From positions 8,298 to 72,297 of the forward strand of contig UZAN01039688.1 in the NCBI GenBank assembly GCA_900618425.1: a DNA stretch of 64,000 nt, given 5' to 3'. Source of the DNA: Echinostoma caproni. Its lineage: Eukaryota > Platyhelminthes > Trematoda > Plagiorchiida > Echinostomatidae. The notes beneath the pieces are model-generated. The model was not told the DNA's origin. It searched no databases and saw only the letters and a list, made by a program, of their open reading frames with translations. Positions within the stretch are counted from its first letter, which is position 1, and every line of letters begins with the position of its first letter. The position numbers were made by a program, and so were the translations under genes. Positions 59,208-64,000 of this stretch are shown one piece after another.

Positions 59208-62200
59208 ACGTTCCACATAGTGCACAGTTTCTTCATTATCACCCCTAGTTGAACACGGTTTCGCTAACGTTCTGGTATGGATGGTTTATAAAAACCCAGG
59301 AAATGATTTAAAGCTAATTTCTATTGAAATGTTGCTTTCACGTCGTCCGAAGAGTAAGAACAGTCAGTGCGCAAAAATTGACAGTGTATTCACTGCGTAA
59401 ATATTATACTAATCCTTTGTGACTATTTGTGATCAAATTTCGTTATTTTCATTAAATTTGCCTAAACGAAAACTTGTAACCTATGTTATCACTATGTTCA
59501 TCAAATTATTCAATATTGTTATTTCGAACAAAGAGAAAGGGAACCATCTTATCGGCCCTCAATTATAACATTGAAACAGAACAAAAACTCGGCTGCATCG
59601 GTGTTGGATTGAAAAGATGAAATAAATTCAATAAATGGATTCAATTATTTTGAAAAGTGACAATCACAATAGGTTTCTTATAAGAACGTTAATATGGTGA
59701 ACAAACGTCCTTTCTGTGCTCCATCCACCACTCGGTTATAAGGCACCGAACAACTCAAGGAATAGTACGAAAGAGTTGACTGTTACCTGAACAGTCTGTG
59801 TTTCGAACGGAATGGAGGTAAGGGATAAGGATACGAATGCTGATCACACAATTAAATTATAACTATTTAAGCAATGGGAGATTATATCGGTTAGATTATG
59901 CATCTTAGTTTCTTATTGTCAGAACTCGTATACGAGTTCCTTAGAAGTAGTATACAACGAAGTAATATGTGGCCCGAGCAGAGTATCAGCATTCAAAGTT
60001 TTGTGCCAACGCAAGTAAAAGAGATTTAAAACTCACTGGTATTCTAACAGGAGGGTTATGGTCTGTTTGTATGTCTGGTAACGTACTTGTCACAATAAGG
60101 TAACCGTTCTTTTCTAAAGGATATCCGTGAGATTTCATCAATTGATAGTACCAATATTAATTAACACGTATGGAAGATTCCCATCAGAATATCAAAAAAC
60201 AAACAATATTGCGAACAAGCTTGCTTTAGTAAATTTGTCCTAATAAGCGAAACTTAATGAGCTGCGTAAATCTAAGTGGGCAACTTTTTTAAGGGTTATA
60301 TCGTAATAACAGATGCATCATAAATAGAACAGAAAACAGAAAGTTTGTTTGTTGAATGAAGACGAGATTTAATTGATTCCTTATTATTCACAAGCTTCTT
60401 TTCGCTTGGTCACAAATTGGAGGCATTAATTAACGTAAAATGGAAAGAAGATAAGTGATCGATTGTGAGAATAAAATTTCAAACGGTGATTGTATATTGG
60501 ATGTGAACGAGATCTTATAGAGATTGCTATGCGATGGATGACAGGTTTCTAGAAGTGGTTTCGAAGAAAATTGCATTTAAGTGGGCAACTTCATACTGAA
60601 ACTGGACCATGTAGGTAAATCACTAGGAACATCAATGTATGTGGAAATTTTACGAATCGGTTAGCTAAATCACAGTTTTGTTTGCAGAATGCATTGTAAC
60701 CATACCGGTTTTTAAGAACCCGTCCAACAGTCATGTTTAATTCTTTTGCGATAGCTATACTTTTGGATTACGATATCAACCCCATGATTTCGTTCTGCTG
60801 TTTACTCACAATTTCCTCAACTTTATTCTTCTTCTAGATTTGATTCAACATATTTTCTCCTCTCACTTTTGTCATCAAATAGTAATTCAGTCTTTTTCTC
60901 CTCACTTCTTGTATCACGATAAATGAACTACTAAAACCCTAAAACTAATTAATTTTGAACAGGTTGGTGGTCTAACATGCGGAACATTACAAAATAAAAC
61001 AATATGAACAGCTTCCTGCCCTTTGTAAAACCCTCCTGATCGATTTTTTTTAAATTGGTCCTATCTAGTTGATGGTATAAACCCAAATGTGTGTTGTTTG
61101 GAACTTCTTCTGGGCGTCACTTCCTGTTTCTGTTTGTGCTCCCTCGATCATTCCGTCATCAGAAACATCATTACTGTCAATTCGGGGTCTTTTTTGGGTA
61201 ATTGATGCTTAACTCCTTTCCTCCGGATAAATATGCGTAACTTGTTGTCACTGAAAACCGCTGAATGAGTCTGTTTAACGACAGAAGACTTCATCCTGGA
61301 CAATTACTCACCCTGGTCGAATAGTTAGTCCTGCTTCAATTCGTTTGCGAAACACGATGGATAAGGGAATCACAATTTCGGTTGTAGATCGCGTCGTTGT
61401 TGGGACTCTATTTAATGGATAAATTATCTTATAACCAAACTAAAAACTGTCAAATAAAATGTTTGACTTCTTTTCCGTAGTGTTGATGTATGTTTCGATG
61501 GGAAATACCATTCATCAGTAAACCCCGCATGAGATTTCTCCTAAAGAAATTTAGTGATGGCTTTGTGCGCTGCCGATTTTTAATTAGATCTGTATAGCTT
61601 TAAGCACACCAGCTTCGTTTGACATCATAATTGATTTCTGGTACATGCTTCTATCATTTATCAGCAATCAATATGTTTTCAAAGCCTTTTTTACGTCGGT
61701 CGAATTAGACGACCAGCAGTTTTCGTGGTAGTTCATTTTTATTCATCTAGTGAAATTCTCGCTGGAATTTCCTGTAAAAACATCCCTAAGGAACTGTATC
61801 CCTGGTGAGGCAACAATGTTTCCAGAATAAATGTAAACAGGTAATTAATGTACTGCATCAATAGTGGTAAACTAGGATAATTACGTTTGAAGTGACTTAC
61901 CTTTTCCGGTACCTAGGGTGCAACACTTTGGTGTTACAAGTAAAATTAGGAAGTATGTAAATGTGATCTGAAGATCTTCACTGGAAAGAAGATATTTAAA
62001 GTCTCAGCAAAATAAAGTTAATCTTCACTCAGAGACTACTTAAAGTTCGCACTTTATGTGAATTTATATTTATTCATCGGATTGTCTTAGAATTTACTTC
62101 CACTTTTAGGATAGCAAAGCAAAAGGAAATCATGAAAGATGGAATGGAAACCAATTACAACTCCTTGGACAACGTTTTACATTAAAAGAGAGTTTGAAAT

Positions 62201-62784
62201 AGTATAAACAAAAATTATGAAAAGTTTTGATGAACGAATTTCGGTAATATCTGAACATAATAACAATAATACATATCTATATATTATAACGAAATAAAAT
62301 ATTTATTATATATATACTAATGTATGTAGCGTTAAAAATTGTGTATACCTGGGTATTCAACCATGAAATTGAAAATTAAATTGTGATACTCAGAACATTC
62401 TTCGTCTTTGTGTGCCAAAGGTTCGTCCTCTTATCTTAAAAGCACTTCCTGAACCTATTCAGGTGTCAATAGATTATGGGATAAAAGTATTCCAAGATAG
62501 TGAACCCTCAGAAATGGTTTGATTTTAAACTTTGACCGAACATGGGCTGTCTATTAACTGCATGGTTGTTCATCTCTGAATAAAAACAAGCCACAGTTCG
62601 GCATTTATAAACCATTAGCGAAAGTGACCAAAATTAGTATCAAATGGCTGCTGTAAAATACCTCAACATTAGAAGATTAGCACCTCAAGAATATCTTAAA
62701 TAAGAAGGTCCTTAGATAAACCGCACAGAAGAAAACCAACCCATTTGTATCTTGTTGCATTCTAGATAGGATACGTATGGGTAG
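59208..62784. other. Intergenic, nothing recognised except one palindrome
   Basis: No ORF of note in 3.5 kb, the longest such stretch here. A perfect 18-bp palindrome lies at 59922-59939, and an AT-rich low-complexity patch at about 62265-62330. Confidence 0.45.
59922..59939. repeat. Perfect 18-bp palindrome
   Basis: GAACTCGTATACGAGTTC reads the same on both strands. There is no loop, so it is a candidate dimer-binding site or cruciform rather than a terminator-like hairpin. Function unknown. Confidence 0.8.
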
Positions 62785-63033
62785 GTCATAGATAAGGAAC
62801 TCAAGACTGCGGTAGAAAGTGCATATAATTCAACGGAATTGCGCGCTCTTGGTTCTTCTAAATCAGTTCTTCCCCTAATGGGAAACATAAGTTTACCTCC
62901 TGATGTCATCAGTTCATTTTCTCCTGCAGCTCAGGCTACGCTGGTCGTACGGCCGAGTGTCTTTTGCTTATTCTTACACAAGTTTGCAGGCTGTAACAAT
63001 GACCACCTGAGTTGGAACTCGCATCTATTGTGA
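62785..63033 (+). CDS. Candidate exon, unknown gene
   Basis: An open frame follows an in-frame TAG at 62782-62784, which doubles as a possible (weak) acceptor. It reads VIDKELKTAVESAYNSTELR, then SVLPLMGNISLPPDVISSF, SPAAQATLVVRP and onward to TGA at 63031-63033. The first two thirds have balanced, globular composition. After VVRP it turns more random, so a donor at CTG|GTCGTA (about 62943) would be sensible. No recognised domain. It is on the same strand as the exon candidate at 63476. Confidence 0.3.
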   Translation, partial: VIDKELKTAVESAYNSTELRALGSSKSVLPLMGNISLPPDVISSFSPAAQATLVVRPSVFCLFLHKFAGCNNDHLSWNSHLL

Positions 63034-63475
63034 TTGCGATGACAAACACTGCGCTCATAATTCCCATGCCATTAATGAGACCTCAGGCAGGCAGCTCTAA
63101 TTCATTCCGAGGAGATCGAAACTATACTTTATTGCTCTTTCGCATAAATCAAATGAACGCTGGATAAGTAGCTCTATTTACTGTGCGCAGGGCAGTGCAA
63201 ATTTGCACAAGTTACAATACTGGCGCTTTTCAGAAAATTAGAAGTCAACTTACCTTTGGATACTTTCATGGTTTTTTCCTCGTGTGATTTAAGTCATCTA
63301 CTCTCTTCGTTCTACCCAGAGGTGCACATTCAGCAAAAGCAGCCATAGAGTGAGAGTAATAAAGTTTAAATTCATTAAACTGATATAAACAACGGAAACG
63401 ACAACGGTCAATTCATCAGGGATTCCAGTACATTGTAAGCGGGTTTAGCGTGACAGAGAAATTTGGTGAATTCAG

Positions 63476-63663
63476 GTGCAACGAAGGATTCGTACGCAAA
63501 AGTTTGTTCAAGTAGGTACGTCGCTCCGGAACGAATGGTTGACTCTAACATGCATCCAACCTAATCAGTGTGGAGTCGAAAAAGTTTTACGTGGTCAGCG
63601 GACGTTGGACTCCACTGATTTGTTGGCTAAAGGAGATGTGAGCCGCTGTATACGGAAGGATAG
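63476..63663 (+). CDS. Candidate internal exon, unknown gene
   Basis: Acceptor GAATTCAG and a consensus donor AG|GTAAGA bound a 188-nt segment that is open throughout as VQRRIRTQKFVQVGTSLRNE, then CIQPNQCGVEKVLRGQR, and ends DVSRCIRKD. An internal pair of splice signals (63515/63633) would give two shorter exons of 40 and 31 nt in the same phase, so either reading is possible. The basic, cysteine-containing peptide is not recognised. The next exon would lie beyond or near the window edge. Confidence 0.3.
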
Positions 63664-64000
63664 GTAAGATGTCAACATGTCACCTGTAAATGTGTAATAG
63701 ATATATCCGGGGGAGGCTACCATGCAGAGTGAGGCAAAACACAAACGCGTACAAGCCTAGAGGAAAGGAGGGAGATTCGGTGTATGGAACATTATTTAGT
63801 AGAGATAAAAGTTACAAAGTCCGAATTCACCTCAAATCAACAAGGCCAGTTAACTTGTTTCTCGAGAGTCAAAGGTTCATAAAATACAAGCGTCTATGCA
63901 TAATTGTGTTTTGGTATCAAGTACTATATTTTAAAGGAGAAAAATGACGTCTGAGCATTTAGGATCGTTGTTAGAAGTGCTATCCTTTGCATAACAGTGA
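63664..64000. other. Window end, nothing recognised
   Basis: An 85-codon open frame (63690-63947) has no known motif. It could be intronic to the candidate exon above. Confidence 0.35.

Noticed and set aside
1..64000. CRISPR array, rRNA, spliced-leader RNA or prokaryotic operon
   Set aside because: No regularly spaced direct repeats, no recognisable rRNA or spliced-leader sequence and no tandem long ORFs were seen.

Overview
This window looks like a eukaryotic, repeat-rich, gene-poor genomic scaffold. It is AT-rich, has assembly gaps (602 N at 30215-30816, 460 N at 41161-41620, 7 N at 11164-11170, and single N at 13898, 32013 and 53648), has no dense ORFs or operons, and contains decayed retroelements. 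The mix of APE-type LINEs, Penelope-like elements with a GIY-YIG nuclease and a tRNA-derived short repeat, plus a gene model with a 33-nt intron, fits a parasitic flatworm (fluke or tapeworm). The species cannot be settled from the sequence, and the flatworm call is an inference.

Layout. 0.9-3.1 kb: a decayed APE-type LINE (+) with endonuclease and RT remnants, both catalytic aspartate motifs broken. 6.3-7.2 kb: two oppositely oriented copies of a short repeat whose reading frame is conserved to the same stop. 8.6-9.3 kb: an RT scrap followed by a tRNA-derived short repeat. 9.3-21.4 kb: mostly unannotatable. 21.4-28.1 kb: a cluster of minus-strand retroelement pieces (LINE C-terminus, Penelope-like element, second LINE C-terminus, second Penelope-like nuclease), interrupted by a 135-bp foldback sequence and by a second tRNA-derived copy with a perfect 13-bp target-site duplication. 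30.9-31.5 kb: the best host-gene candidate, a phase-consistent four-exon model for about 100 residues, with a poly(A) signal downstream. 33.4-34.3 and 46.5-46.8 kb: two copies of a dispersed repeat. 37.2-37.8 kb: another RT scrap. 53.4-56.1 kb: the most complete retroelement, a minus-strand LINE with endonuclease and reverse transcriptase broken by several frameshifts. 56.8-57.1 kb: a third Penelope-like remnant. 62.8-63.7 kb: two exon-like open segments near the right edge.

How it fits together. Most recognisable coding matter is retrotransposon debris. The short repeat carries pol III promoter boxes, and the 13-bp duplication around one copy is what LINE-type machinery leaves, so the LINEs here belong to the class of element that could mobilise it. 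No intact transposon ORF, no recognised host protein family, no rRNA and no CRISPR array was found. Gene models rest on splice signals and reading-frame phase only and are given low to moderate confidence.
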